Shown piece after piece: positions 40,889 through 50,150 of a stretch of DNA of 64,000 bases. Source of the DNA: JAYFNU01 sp034933305 (lineage in GTDB: Bacteria > Bacillota > Clostridia > Oscillospirales > Ruminococcaceae); NCBI GenBank assembly GCA_034933305.1, contig JAYFNU010000006.1, positions 62,001 through 126,000 of the forward strand, read 5' to 3'. How positions within the stretch are numbered: position 1 is the stretch's first letter; every line of letters begins with the position of its first letter. Position numbers and translations under genes: made by a program. The notes under the pieces were generated by a model that was not told the DNA's origin, ran no database searches, and worked only from the letters and a program-made list of their open reading frames with translations.

Positions 40889-41983
40889 TCACGCCTGCGC
40901 GTCCGGCTGGGGCTGCTCGGCCTTTGCGGCCTGCTTTGCGCAGCGGATGAGGATCTGGCACATCTGCTTGTAGTGCGTTTCGGCGAGCGAGCACTGCGTG
41001 AAGGCGACGCGCGCGCGCACGAGATTGTGCAGCGGCGACAGCTCGGCGGGCCCGGGCATGTCGGCGAGATAATCGGTGAGGTAGCCCAGCCCCGCCTCGA
41101 AGGACATCATGCGCACGCCCATGGCGAGGGATTTGAGCTCGTCGCCGACGAGCTCGGGGAAGGCGCGGGAGAGGTAGCCGCGGGTGAAGCGTTCGAAGCG
41201 CACGGCGTCGAACGCGACCTTCGACAGATCGCGCTCGTCGGGGTCGCAGCCGAAGCAGACGCTGCCGACGGCCGCGCCGAAATCGAACGCATAGACCCCG
41301 GGCATGAGGGTGTCGTAGTCGATGAGGCACAGCGCCTTGTCGGTGTCGTCGTCGAACATGACGTTTTCGATGCGCGCGTCGTTGTGGGTCACGCGGCTGG
41401 GAAGCTCCATGTTGAACAGCAGCGAGCAGCTCGACTTGCGCTTTTCCGCGAAAATGATCTCGTTGCGCGCCGTCGTGAGCAGTTTGGAGGGGGCGGCTTC
41501 GGCGGCGCTTTTGAAGTCGAGGTAATGCGCGGGCGTATTGTGGTAATCGGGGATCGTGAAATAGAGCTTGTCCGCGGGGAAGTCGGCGGTGCGCGCGTGG
41601 AAATCCCCGAGCACGCGGCCGAATTCCTCGATCTCGGCGTCGTCGCCGGACAGCTTGGGCGTGTGCGCGCCGCCGATGAATTCATAGGCGCGCCAGTAAT
41701 TCCCGTGCTCCCCGACGAGATATTTGTTGTCGCCCGCGGTGAGATAGCGCGGCGCGTCCGCGCTGGTGCCGTGCAGCAGATAATTGCTCACGAAGACCGC
41801 GTTGACGGTCAGCTCGACGGGGTCGCGGAAGACCTTTGTGTTGATCTTCTGCAGGATGACCGCCGTCCCGTTCTGCCGCTGCACGAGATAGGTCTCGTTG
41901 ACATGGCCGCGCCCGAACGGGCGCACCGAGACGGGATCCTCCCCCGTAAAGAGTTTGGCTACCGCTGTGATTTGTTCCTGCAT
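40889..41983 (-). CDS. NahK-like phosphotransferase (N-acetylhexosamine 1-kinase family)
   Basis: A 364-residue APH-fold kinase. The N-lobe has FGRGHVNETYLV and VILQKINTKVFRDPVEL; the catalytic loop is VTHNDARIENVMF near residue 197, and the metal-binding aspartate is in LCLIDYDTLMPG near 217. The pattern matches bifidobacterial N-acetylhexosamine 1-kinase (NahK), which makes sugar 1-phosphates from GlcNAc/GalNAc. It overlaps the end of murC by 25 bases, with ATG 41983 inside that gene, so it is co-expressed with a peptidoglycan-precursor enzyme. A role in recycling cell-wall or host amino sugars is inferred. Confidence 0.85.
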   Translation of the reverse strand: MQEQITAVAKLFTGEDPVSVRPFGRGHVNETYLVQRQNGTAVILQKINTKVFRDPVELTVNAVFVSNYLLHGTSADAPRYLTAGDNKYLVGEHGNYWRAYEFIGGAHTPKLSGDDAEIEEFGRVLGDFHARTADFPADKLYFTIPDYHNTPAHYLDFKSAAEAAPSKLLTTARNEIIFAEKRKSSCSLLFNMELPSRVTHNDARIENVMFDDDTDKALCLIDYDTLMPGVYAFDFGAAVGSVCFGCDPDERDLSKVAFDAVRFERFTRGYLSRAFPELVGDELKSLAMGVRMMSFEAGLGYLTDYLADMPGPAELSPLHNLVRARVAFTQCSLAETHYKQMCQILIRCAKQAAKAEQPQPDAQA

Positions 41984-43350
41984 AGTTCTACCATCCTGTT
42001 CGCGGCCTTGTAGATGTCGCCGCAGCCGAGCGTTATGATGAGGTCGCCGCTGCGGGCGATCGAAAGGCAGTGTTCGACGACCTCGTCGAAGGTCTCGAAC
42101 CAGACGCTGCCGGGGATCTCCGCCGCGAGATCCGCCGTCGAGATGCCGAAGGTGTTGATCTCGCGCGATCCCATGATCGCGGTCATGACGACGACGTCCG
42201 CCGTCTGGAGAGCCGCCGCGAATTCGTGCAGCAGCAGCTTCGTGCGGGAGAAGGTGAAGGGCTGGAAGACCGCGATGACGCGGTCGTAGCCCATCTGCTT
42301 CGCCGCGCCGAGCGTCGCGGCGAGCTCGGTCGGGTGATGGGCGTAGTCGTCCGCAAAGGTGATCCCGCCGTATTCGCCGAGGATCTCGAAGCGCCGCGCC
42401 GCGCCCCGGAAGCTGTCGAGCCCCTTGTGGATGTCCGCCGGGCTGACGCCGCGCAGCAGCGCGCACGCCGCGGCCGCGGCCGCGTTGTGGACGTTGTGCT
42501 TCCCCGGCACGGACAGCCGGAAAGCGGCGGTGACGCCGCCGGCCGCCCACGTCAGCTCGAAGGAATAAAACGCGCGGGCGTAATTCTGTATGTTGCCGAT
42601 GCGGAAATCGCAGTCTTCGCGCTCGCCGAACCACCAGATCTTTTTGTCGATCCCCGCGAGGGCCTCGCGCGTGTTGGCGTCGTCGCCGTTCGCGACGACC
42701 GCCGTGCGCGCCATCTGCGCGAATTTCCGGAAGGAGCGCTTGACGCCGTCGAGCGTGCCGAAATAATCGAGGTGGTCGGCGTCGATGTTCAGGATGACGG
42801 CGTAGTCGGGCGAAAGATGCAGGAACGTGTCCTTGAATTCGCAGGCCTCGCAGACCATGAGGGCGTCGCCGCCGCGCCGCCCGTAGCCGCCGATGCGCGG
42901 CAACTTGCCGCCGATGACGGCGCCGGGATCGAGCCCCGCGTCGAGGAAGACCGACGTCAGCATGGACGTCGTCGTCGTTTTGCCGTGTGTCCCGCTGACA
43001 CAGAAGGCGCTTTGATAGATCGACGTCGCCCAGCCCAGCAGTTCGGCGCGCTGGATGATGGGGATGCCGTGGGCCTGCGCGTATTCGACCTCCGGATTGC
43101 CCGCGAGCAGCGCCGCCGTCACGACGACGGCTTCCGCGCCGGCGACGTTTGCGGCGTTGTGCCCGATGTGCACGTCGATGCCGTGCTTGCGCTCGAGCTC
43201 GACGATGCTGCTCTCGTTGTTGTCGCTGCCGGTGATCGTATAGCCCTCGGCGAGCAGGATCTCGACGAGCGGGAACATGCCCGAACCGCCGATACCGATG
43301 AAATGGATGTGTTTGATATGCTTCAAAAGCGATGCAACGTCGCAGGCCAT
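41959..43350 (-). CDS. murC: UDP-N-acetylmuramate--L-alanine ligase
   Basis: A 463-residue Mur ligase that adds L-Ala to UDP-MurNAc. The N-terminal Rossmann domain is HFIGIGGSGM near residue 16; the ATP loop is VSGTHGKTTTTSM near 118; central-domain residues include EACEFKDTFL near 176 and NIDADHLDYFG near 195; the C-terminal domain has FADDYAHHPTELAATL near 334. Full length. It has a minus-strand promoter with TATAAT (complement of 43382-43387). The next gene overlaps its end. Essential for peptidoglycan synthesis. Confidence 0.96.
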   Translation of the reverse strand: MACDVASLLKHIKHIHFIGIGGSGMFPLVEILLAEGYTITGSDNNESSIVELERKHGIDVHIGHNAANVAGAEAVVVTAALLAGNPEVEYAQAHGIPIIQRAELLGWATSIYQSAFCVSGTHGKTTTTSMLTSVFLDAGLDPGAVIGGKLPRIGGYGRRGGDALMVCEACEFKDTFLHLSPDYAVILNIDADHLDYFGTLDGVKRSFRKFAQMARTAVVANGDDANTREALAGIDKKIWWFGEREDCDFRIGNIQNYARAFYSFELTWAAGGVTAAFRLSVPGKHNVHNAAAAAACALLRGVSPADIHKGLDSFRGAARRFEILGEYGGITFADDYAHHPTELAATLGAAKQMGYDRVIAVFQPFTFSRTKLLLHEFAAALQTADVVVMTAIMGSREINTFGISTADLAAEIPGSVWFETFDEVVEHCLSIARSGDLIITLGCGDIYKAANRMVELCRNKSQR

Positions 43351-43381
43351 ACGCAGCTCCTCGGATCAAAGACTTTTCTCT

Positions 43382-43480
43382 ATTATATTGTTTTTTCCCC
43401 GCAAATGAAACTCTTTCGGGGCTTTTTTTGAAAAAAGCGCGGTGCGTTCTTCTTGACACGTCGGATTCGGGTATTATAAT
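43382..43480. promoter_or_regulatory. Divergent promoters of murC and ilvE
   Basis: Plus (ilvE): TTGACA at 43453-43458, 16 bases, TATAAT at 43475-43480, a near-consensus pair. Minus (murC): TTTCAT (complement of 43405-43410), 17 bases, TATAAT (complement of 43382-43387). Confidence 0.75.
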
Positions 43481-43518
43481 ACTAATAAACATAATACAAT
43501 AGGAAAAGAGAGAAAGCA

Positions 43519-44586
43519 ATGGAACTGAAGATACACAAAGCGGCGGCGCTCAAGCCGCTGCCCGCGGATGAGAGCAAGCTCGGCTTCGGCAGCATTTTCA
43601 CCGACCACATGTTCGCCATGAATTATACCGACGGCCAGGGATGGCATGACGCGCGCATCGTGCCCTACGGCCCGGTGGAGCTCGACCCGGCCGCGATGGT
43701 CCTGCATTACGGCCAGGAGGTCTTCGAGGGCATGAAGGCCTACCGGACGAAGGACGGTTCCATCCAGCTTTTCCGCCCCGAGGAGAACTTCAAGCGCCTC
43801 AACAACAGCAACGACCGCCTTTGCATCCCGCGCATCGACGAGGCGTTCATGCTCGACGCGCTCAAGCAGCTCGTGCGGCTCGAGGAGCGCTGGGTCCCGC
43901 ATCTCGACGGCTGCTCGCTGTACATCCGCCCCTTCATCTTTGCGACGGACGCCCAGCTCGGCGTGCACACCGCGAAGAATTATCTCTTCCTCATCATTCT
44001 TTCCCCGGTCGGCGCGTATTATAAAGAGGGACTCAATCCCGTCAAGATCTACATTGAGACGAAATACGTCCGCGCGGTCCCCGGCGGCATGGGCATGGCC
44101 AAGACCGGCGGCAACTACGCCGCGTCGCTCAAGGCGCAGGAGGTCGCGAACGGCGAAAACTATTCGCAGGTCCTGTGGCTCGACGGCATCGAGCGCAAGT
44201 ACATCGAGGAAGTCGGCGCGATGAACGTCTTCTTCAAGATCGGCGGCGAGGTCCTCACGCCGACGCTCTCCGTCGGCAGCATCCTGCCCGGCATCACCCG
44301 CAAGAGCTCCATCGAGCTGCTCAAGAGCTGGGGCATCCCCGTGAAGGAGTGCCGAATCTCCGTCGAGGATCTCGAGAAGGCTTACGCCGACGGGCGCTTT
44401 GAAGAGGCGTTCGGCACCGGCACCGCGGCCGTCATCTCGCCCATCGGCGAGCTGAAGGTCAACGACGTCAGGATGACCATCAACGGCGGAAAGATCGGCC
44501 CCGTCTCCCAGAAGCTGTACGACACCCTCACGGGCATCCAGTGGGGAAAGATCCCGGACACGTTCGGCTGGACGCAAAAAATCTGA
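43519..44586 (+). CDS. ilvE: Branched-chain amino-acid aminotransferase
   Basis: A 355-residue class IV PLP aminotransferase of the long (BCAT/eukaryote-like) branch, interconverting Val, Leu and Ile with their 2-keto acids. The PLP lysine is in MAKTGGNYAAS (Lys195). Other conserved blocks are LHYGQEVFEGMKAYR near 62, SLYIRPFIFAT near 133 and EVGAMNVFFK near 231. ATG 43519 follows GGAAAAGAG. It is expressed from a strong promoter and ends with a weak hairpin (44598-44627). Confidence 0.95.
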   Translation: MELKIHKAAALKPLPADESKLGFGSIFTDHMFAMNYTDGQGWHDARIVPYGPVELDPAAMVLHYGQEVFEGMKAYRTKDGSIQLFRPEENFKRLNNSNDRLCIPRIDEAFMLDALKQLVRLEERWVPHLDGCSLYIRPFIFATDAQLGVHTAKNYLFLIILSPVGAYYKEGLNPVKIYIETKYVRAVPGGMGMAKTGGNYAASLKAQEVANGENYSQVLWLDGIERKYIEEVGAMNVFFKIGGEVLTPTLSVGSILPGITRKSSIELLKSWGIPVKECRISVEDLEKAYADGRFEEAFGTGTAAVISPIGELKVNDVRMTINGGKIGPVSQKLYDTLTGIQWGKIPDTFGWTQKI

Positions 44587-44634
44587 AGGAAACCGAAAGG
44601 CGGACCCCCACAAGGCCCGCCTTCTTATTTGGTG

Positions 44635-45534
44635 ATGGATTACACATATCTCGTGCCGCCCGCGTTCGGCGGCAAAAAGCTGGGGGCCTTTCTGCGCGCG
44701 GGCGCGGGGCTTTCCTCGTCGCTGGTGCGCAGCGTGAAATACGAGCCGCTGGGCCTGCGCGTCAACGGCGCGCGCGCAAAGACCGACGCGCTGCTCAGGG
44801 CGGGCGACGTCGTGGAGGTGCGCGTGGAGGAAGAGCCCGTGCACCTTTCGCCGTGCGCCGCCGATGTGCCGATCCTTTACGAGTCGGACGACGCCGTCGT
44901 CTTCAACAAGCCGGCGGGCATGGCGACCCACCCCACGCTCAACTATCCCGACGGCACGCTCGCGAACGTCTGGGCGCGGGTGCTGCTCGAGCGCGGGACC
45001 GCGGGGACCTTCCGGCCGGTCAACCGGCTCGACCGGAACACGTCCGGGCTCGTGCTCGCGGCGAAGGGGCGCCTCGCCGCGCCTCGCCTCGCCGCGGGCG
45101 CCCGCAAGGCCTACTTTGCGCTCGTGCAGGGCTGCCCCGCAGCGCAGACGGGCCGCATCGACGCCCCCGTCGGCCTCGCCGACGGCACCATCATCGGCCG
45201 CTGCGTGCGCGCCGACGGCGCGCCGAGCGTCACCGATTACGCCGTCGTGCGCCGGTATGACGGCTATTCCCTTTTGTACGTCGAGACGCGCACCGGACGC
45301 ACGCACCAGATCCGCGTGCATATGCAGTATATCGGCCATCCGCTGCTCGGGGATTCGCTGTACGGCGAAGCGTCGCCGCTCATCGCGCGCCATGCGCTGC
45401 ACTGCGCGCGGCTGTGGTTCGACGAGCCGCGCACGGGGGAGCGCGTCGCGCTGCGCTGTCCGCCGCCGGCCGATATGCTCGCGCTCACGCAGGCCGCCGA
45501 CTGGGAAGTTGTGCCCGAAATGCAGAAAACTTGA
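44635..45534 (+). CDS. RluA/RluD-family RNA pseudouridine synthase
   Basis: A 299-residue pseudouridine synthase. An N-terminal S4-like RNA-binding stretch (KLGAFLRAGAGLSSSLVRSVKYE) is followed by the catalytic domain with VNRLDRNTSG (nucleophile Asp near residue 133), the YFALVQG strand and ETRTGRTHQIRVHMQYIGHPLLGDSLYG. It modifies a uridine in 23S rRNA or tRNA; which one is not visible. The start may be ATG 44635 or GTG 44632; neither has a strong ribosome site. It lies 48 bases after ilvE. Confidence 0.9.
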   Translation: MDYTYLVPPAFGGKKLGAFLRAGAGLSSSLVRSVKYEPLGLRVNGARAKTDALLRAGDVVEVRVEEEPVHLSPCAADVPILYESDDAVVFNKPAGMATHPTLNYPDGTLANVWARVLLERGTAGTFRPVNRLDRNTSGLVLAAKGRLAAPRLAAGARKAYFALVQGCPAAQTGRIDAPVGLADGTIIGRCVRADGAPSVTDYAVVRRYDGYSLLYVETRTGRTHQIRVHMQYIGHPLLGDSLYGEASPLIARHALHCARLWFDEPRTGERVALRCPPPADMLALTQAADWEVVPEMQKT

Positions 45535-45616
45535 AATAGACACAGCTTTCGTTTATAATAGCTTTATCTTGCGCCCGGGACAGCCGGGCGCAGTACAGTT
45601 ATCAAAGGGAATTCAC

Positions 45617-47386
45617 ATGATCAAAAAATACGCGAAGACCCCGTCGGCGCTCGGCTCATGGCCGCGCGGGCACAGACGGACCAGGATATGCCCCAGCCTT
45701 CTTCTGACCTACTACATCCGCGGCATCGGCGACCGGCTCTATTATCTCGGCTGCATCACGATCCGCGCCCAGCGCAACGCGCTGCGCGCGCTGCGCCGCT
45801 GGGCGAAGGGCGCCGCCTTAGGCTTTTCCCGCTCGCTTCGCCGCTTCGGCAAGACCGTCGGCCGCGCCATGGAGAGCGCCGCGTCGGATGTCGCGACTCC
45901 CTTCGAGAAGGCCAACCGGAGCTTCAAGAGCCTGTCGGTCGTCATGAAGAGCACGAGCGACAGGAGCTTCTCGCAGCGCATGCACCGTCTGCGGATGTTC
46001 TTCAAGTACGGCTGGCTGTGGAACAAGCACCTCGTATTCCGCCTGTGCAACTATCTGCTGCCGGCGGCGTGCCTTGTCGTGTGCGTCACCGTCATCCTGT
46101 CGATGGTCAACCTCAACTATGCGCTCGAGGTCAATTATAACGGCGAAATGATCGGCTACGTCACCGACGAGGCGGTCTTTGATTCCGCGAAAAAGATCAT
46201 CAAGAGCCGCATGGTCACGACCACCGACGACACCAACTGGGACCGCGGCGCCTCGCTCAATATCGCGGTCGTCGAAAAGAGCGAGCTGTCGACCGAGGAC
46301 ATCATGGCCGAATCGCTGCTGTCGGTATCCGGCACGGAGATTGCCGAGGCGACCGGCCTTTACGTCGGCGGCACGTTCTACGGCGCGACGACGGCCCGCA
46401 CGCTGCTCGAGGAGGACCTCAACGCCGTGCTGCAGCCCTATCTGTCGCAGGCGAGCTCGCTGGGCGGCGACGTCACCGTCAAATTCGCGCGCGACGTCGA
46501 GCTGGTCGACGGCATCTATCCCGTCGCGAGCATCCTGCCGTATGAACAGCTGCGCGACAGCGTGACCTCCGGCGAGGCCCGCGATATCTATTACAAGGTC
46601 TCGGCGGGCGACACCGCCGCGGCCATCGCCAAGGAGAACGGCATCTCGACGGACCGCCTCACCGAGCTCAACGCGGGCGTGAATCTCGAGGCCCTCAGCG
46701 ACGGCGAAACGCTGCTCGTCGCGACGGGCGAGCCGCTGCTGAGCGTCAAAACGGTCAAGTACTCCACCTATACCGAGGCCGTCGCCTTTACGACGACCAT
46801 CACGCGCGACTCGCGCTTCAACGAGGGCTATTACTGGATCGTCACCCAGGGCGAATCGGGCGAGAAGACGATCACGGAGGAGATCGAGTACACCGACGGC
46901 GTCGAGACGTCGACGACGGTCGTTTCCGAGGAAGTCACCAAGCAGCCTGTCAGCCAGGAGGTCATCGTCGGCTCCAAGCCCGGCTCGGACGGCGCGACCG
47001 TCTCGGTCGGCACGGGCACGCTCACGTGGCCGACGGGCGAGGGCTACAAGATCAGCCGCGGCTTCTCCTCCTATCACTTCGGCATCGACATCGCGAACGT
47101 CTACGGCACCCCGATCTACGCGGCGGACAACGGCGTCGTGACCTACACGGCGATCACCGACGTCGGCTACGGCATCTACATCATCATCGACCACCAGAAC
47201 GGCATGCAGACGGTGTACGGCCACCTGTCCGCGCTGCTCGTGGAAACGGGCGACGTCGTGTCGCGCGGCGACCTCATCGGGCTCATGGGCTCGACGGGCA
47301 ACTCGACGGGCAGCCATCTGCACTTCGAGACGCGCATCGACGGCGTGAAAATGGATCCGGCGATCTATCTCTACGGCCTGTATTGA
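45617..47386 (+). CDS. Membrane-anchored M23 peptidase with LysM and G5 domains
   Basis: A 589-residue cell-wall hydrolase. The first 140 residues are basic and cytosolic (rich in Arg/Lys), then one membrane segment near 146-166. The extracellular part has a LysM motif near 330 (YYKVSAGDTAAAIAKENGIS), a G5 domain near 375-455 (VKYSTYTEAVAFTTTI), and a C-terminal M23 zinc peptidase (HFGIDIA with the first ligands and SHLHFETRIDG with the last). ATG 45617 follows AAAGGGAATT. The M23 fold cuts peptidoglycan crosslinks; the large cytosolic N-region is unusual and may interact with division or envelope proteins. Confidence 0.93.
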   Translation: MIKKYAKTPSALGSWPRGHRRTRICPSLLLTYYIRGIGDRLYYLGCITIRAQRNALRALRRWAKGAALGFSRSLRRFGKTVGRAMESAASDVATPFEKANRSFKSLSVVMKSTSDRSFSQRMHRLRMFFKYGWLWNKHLVFRLCNYLLPAACLVVCVTVILSMVNLNYALEVNYNGEMIGYVTDEAVFDSAKKIIKSRMVTTTDDTNWDRGASLNIAVVEKSELSTEDIMAESLLSVSGTEIAEATGLYVGGTFYGATTARTLLEEDLNAVLQPYLSQASSLGGDVTVKFARDVELVDGIYPVASILPYEQLRDSVTSGEARDIYYKVSAGDTAAAIAKENGISTDRLTELNAGVNLEALSDGETLLVATGEPLLSVKTVKYSTYTEAVAFTTTITRDSRFNEGYYWIVTQGESGEKTITEEIEYTDGVETSTTVVSEEVTKQPVSQEVIVGSKPGSDGATVSVGTGTLTWPTGEGYKISRGFSSYHFGIDIANVYGTPIYAADNGVVTYTAITDVGYGIYIIIDHQNGMQTVYGHLSALLVETGDVVSRGDLIGLMGSTGNSTGSHLHFETRIDGVKMDPAIYLYGLY

Positions 47387-47420
47387 CAGTGCCGACTAAA
47401 ACCTTGAAGGGGTAGCGGTT

Positions 47421-48707
47421 TTGGAGAAAATTGTAATCAGGGGCGGAAAACGCCTCGTAGGGCGCGTCCCCATCAGCGGGGCCAAAAATGCGGCGGTGGC
47501 GATTCTGCCGGCGGTGCTCGTCTGCGACGGCGTCTGCACGGTCGAAAACGTGCCGAAGATCAGCGACGTCGCGATCATCACGCAGATCCTGTCCGGCATG
47601 GGCGCCCGTGTGGAGCTGCTCGACGAGCACACGCTGCGCATCGACGCGCGCCATGTCGAGACCTGCGAGGTCCCGCACGATCTCTCGCGCCACATGCGCG
47701 CGTCCTACTATTTCCTCGGCGCGCTGCTGACGAAATTCCGCAAGGCGCGCGTGTCGCTGCCGGGCGGCTGCAATCTCGGCGCGCGGCCCATCGACCAGCA
47801 CCTGAAGGCCTTCGCGGCCCTCGGCTGTTCGGTCAACGTCGAATACGGCATGGTCAATGTCGACTGTCTGCACGACCGGCTGCAGGGGGCGCGGATCTTC
47901 TTTGATACGGTGTCGGTCGGCGCGACGATCAACGCGATCCTCGCGTCGGTCAAGGTCGAGGGGCAGACGGTGCTCGAAAACGCGGCGAAGGAGCCGCACA
48001 TCGTCGACGTCGCGAACTTCCTCAACTCCATGGGGGCGGACATCCGCGGCGCGGGCACCGACGTCATCAAGATCAACGGCGTGTCCTTCCTGCGCGGCAC
48101 GACCTACTCCATCATCCCCGACCAGATCGAAGCGGGCACCTACATGGCGGCCGCGGCGGCGACGGGCGGCGACGTGATCATCGAAAAGATCACGCCGAAG
48201 CACCTCGAGTCGATCTCCTCGCTGCTGCTGCGCGCGGGCGCGGAGATCGAGGAATACGAGGAATCGCTGCGCATCCGCCGCACCGGCGAGGTGCATGCGA
48301 CGAACGTCAAGACGATGCCGCACCCCGGCTTCCCGACGGATATGCAGCCGCAGATGGCGACGCTGCTGTCGCTCGCGAAGGGGACGTCCATCGTCACCGA
48401 GAGCATTTGGGACAACCGCTTCAAATATGTCGACGAGCTGCGCCGCATGGGCGCGAACATCCAGGTCGACGGCAAGGTCGCGATCGTCGAGGGCATCGAG
48501 AAATTCACCGGCGCGCCTGTGCGCGCGACGGATCTGCGCGCGGGCGCCGCGATGGTCATCGCGGGGCTCGTCGCCGACGGCGTCACCGAGATCGAGGACA
48601 TCTACCACATCGACCGCGGCTACGAGGACATCGTCGCGAAGCTTCAGGCGCTCGGCGCCGACATCCGGCGCGTCACCGTTCCCGACGACGAGGCGGAGCT
48701 CGCCTGA
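47421..48707 (+). CDS. murA: UDP-N-acetylglucosamine 1-carboxyvinyltransferase
   Basis: A 428-residue EPSP-synthase-fold enzyme catalysing the first committed peptidoglycan step. The catalytic loop has LPGGCNLGARPID with Cys117, the residue alkylated by fosfomycin; the usual Asp-Cys-Ala is Gly-Cys-Asn here. SGAKNAA (Lys22) and FPTDMQPQM near 315 are also present. Translation begins with TTG 47421 behind AAGGGG. It lies 35 bases after the M23 peptidase gene and is likely co-transcribed, a sensible pairing of wall synthesis and remodelling. Confidence 0.95.
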   Translation: MEKIVIRGGKRLVGRVPISGAKNAAVAILPAVLVCDGVCTVENVPKISDVAIITQILSGMGARVELLDEHTLRIDARHVETCEVPHDLSRHMRASYYFLGALLTKFRKARVSLPGGCNLGARPIDQHLKAFAALGCSVNVEYGMVNVDCLHDRLQGARIFFDTVSVGATINAILASVKVEGQTVLENAAKEPHIVDVANFLNSMGADIRGAGTDVIKINGVSFLRGTTYSIIPDQIEAGTYMAAAAATGGDVIIEKITPKHLESISSLLLRAGAEIEEYEESLRIRRTGEVHATNVKTMPHPGFPTDMQPQMATLLSLAKGTSIVTESIWDNRFKYVDELRRMGANIQVDGKVAIVEGIEKFTGAPVRATDLRAGAAMVIAGLVADGVTEIEDIYHIDRGYEDIVAKLQALGADIRRVTVPDDEAELA

Positions 48708-48769
48708 ACGAAAGGATCCCGCGGCGCAGGCCCATGCCTGCGCCTTTTCCATCGAAAGGAAGGAAACAC

Positions 48770-49561
48770 ATGCCTGCATTTGCGACGCTCTACTCGGGGA
48801 GCTCCGGCAACAGCACCCTTATCCGCACGCAGGATACGGCGCTGCTCGTCGATATGGGCGGCAGCTGCAAGCGCACGCTCGACGCGCTGTATTCGCTCGG
48901 GTGCGCGGCCCGCGACATCCGCGGCATCCTCGTGACGCACGAGCACTCCGACCATGTCGCGGGGCTCTACATATTTCTCAAGAATTACCCCGTGCCCGTC
49001 TACGGCAGCGCGCGCACGCTCGACTATCTGCGCCGCCGCAGCCTTGTGCCCGCGGGCGCCGCGCTCGTGCCCGTCGAGGCCCACGAGGGCTTCGCCGTCG
49101 GCGACATCGGCGCGGAGGGCTTCCGGACGAGCCACGACAGCGAGGACTGCTTCGGCTACCGCTTTTCCTTCGGCAACGGCGCCAGCATGGCCGTCGCGAC
49201 CGACCTCGGCTGTGTGACGGACGACGTGTACGGCTCGCTGTGCGGCTGCGAGCTCGTGGCGCTCGAATCGAACTATGAGGATGAGATGCTCATCGGCGGC
49301 CGGTATCCGTATTACCTCAAGGCCCGCATCCGGTCGCGCAGCGGGCATCTGAGCAACGCGGAATGCGCCGCGTGCGCCGCGCGCCTCGCCCAGACGGGCA
49401 CGCGCCGGCTGGTGCTCATGCATTTGAGCCGCGACAACAACACCCCCGACGTGGCGCTCACGGACTGCCTCTCGGCGCTCGAGAACTACGGCGTCCCCGA
49501 GGACAGCTTCCGCGTTTCGGTCGCCCCGCGCTTCGACGTCGGGGAGCTCATCGAGCTGTAG
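48770..49561 (+). CDS. walJ: MBL-fold metallohydrolase, YycJ/WalJ family
   Basis: A 263-residue metallo-beta-lactamase-fold protein: YSGSSGNSTLI at the N-terminus, the metal motif THEHSDH near residue 58, TSHDSEDCFGYRF near 116, TDLG near 138 and HLSRDNNTPD near 226. These identify the YycJ/WalJ group, a predicted 5'-3' exonuclease connected with DNA replication and wall metabolism. AAAGGAAGGAAACAC precedes the ATG. In Firmicutes yycJ and rlmH are usually neighbours, as here (9-base gap); the WalKR kinase genes are absent from this window. Confidence 0.92.
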   Translation: MPAFATLYSGSSGNSTLIRTQDTALLVDMGGSCKRTLDALYSLGCAARDIRGILVTHEHSDHVAGLYIFLKNYPVPVYGSARTLDYLRRRSLVPAGAALVPVEAHEGFAVGDIGAEGFRTSHDSEDCFGYRFSFGNGASMAVATDLGCVTDDVYGSLCGCELVALESNYEDEMLIGGRYPYYLKARIRSRSGHLSNAECAACAARLAQTGTRRLVLMHLSRDNNTPDVALTDCLSALENYGVPEDSFRVSVAPRFDVGELIEL

Positions 49562-49570
49562 GAGGGCCCA

Positions 49571-50053
49571 ATGCTGACGCTCGAGATACTGTGCATCGGC
49601 CGCCTCAGCGCGGCCTTCTGCCGCGACGGCTGCGCGGAATACGAAAAGCGGCTCGGGGCCTTTGTCAGAATGACCGTCACGGAGCTGCCGGAGACGCGGC
49701 TCGCCGACGAGACGCCCGCGGGGCAGGCGAAGGTCGTCGAAAGCGAGGGCGAGCGGCTGTGCGCGGCCCTCGACCGGCGCAAGGGCGCGGCGGTCGTCGC
49801 GATGTGCGTCGAGGGCGCGATGTACTCCTCGCCGGCGCTCGCCGAGCTCATCGCCCGCAAGCAGCAGACCTGTTCGCACATCGTCTTCGTCATCGGCGGA
49901 TCGCTCGGCCTGTCCGAGGCCGTCAAGGCGCGCGCCGACGTGCGCATGTCGGTGTCGCCGATGACCTTTCCGCACCAGCTGCTGCGCCTGCTGCTGCTCG
50001 AGCAGCTCTACAGGGCGCAGACGATCCTGCACAACGTCAAATATCACAAATAA
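49571..50053 (+). CDS. rlmH: 23S rRNA pseudouridine-1915 N3-methyltransferase
   Basis: A 160-residue SPOUT methyltransferase. The knotted SAM-binding region is complete: VFVIGGSLGLSE near residue 106, MSVSPMTFPHQLLRLLLLEQLYRA near 128 and the C-terminal ILHNVKYHK. It methylates pseudouridine 1915 in helix 69 of the large subunit. The closing Tyr-His-Lys matches the family. It follows walJ after 9 bases and is closed by a terminator. Confidence 0.96.
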   Translation: MLTLEILCIGRLSAAFCRDGCAEYEKRLGAFVRMTVTELPETRLADETPAGQAKVVESEGERLCAALDRRKGAAVVAMCVEGAMYSSPALAELIARKQQTCSHIVFVIGGSLGLSEAVKARADVRMSVSPMTFPHQLLRLLLLEQLYRAQTILHNVKYHK

Positions 50054-50054
50054 A

Positions 50055-50083
50055 AAAAGCGCCGTCGGGCGCTTTTCTTTTTG
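50055..50083 (+). terminator. Intrinsic terminator after rlmH
   Basis: AAAAGCGCC / GGGCGCTTTT stem with a T-rich tail. Confidence 0.82.
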
Positions 50084-50150
50084 GGCATCGCCGCCCGCCG
50101 GGCCGCATATAGATAAAACACGACAATCTTTGAAGGGGTGTTGATTTGAT

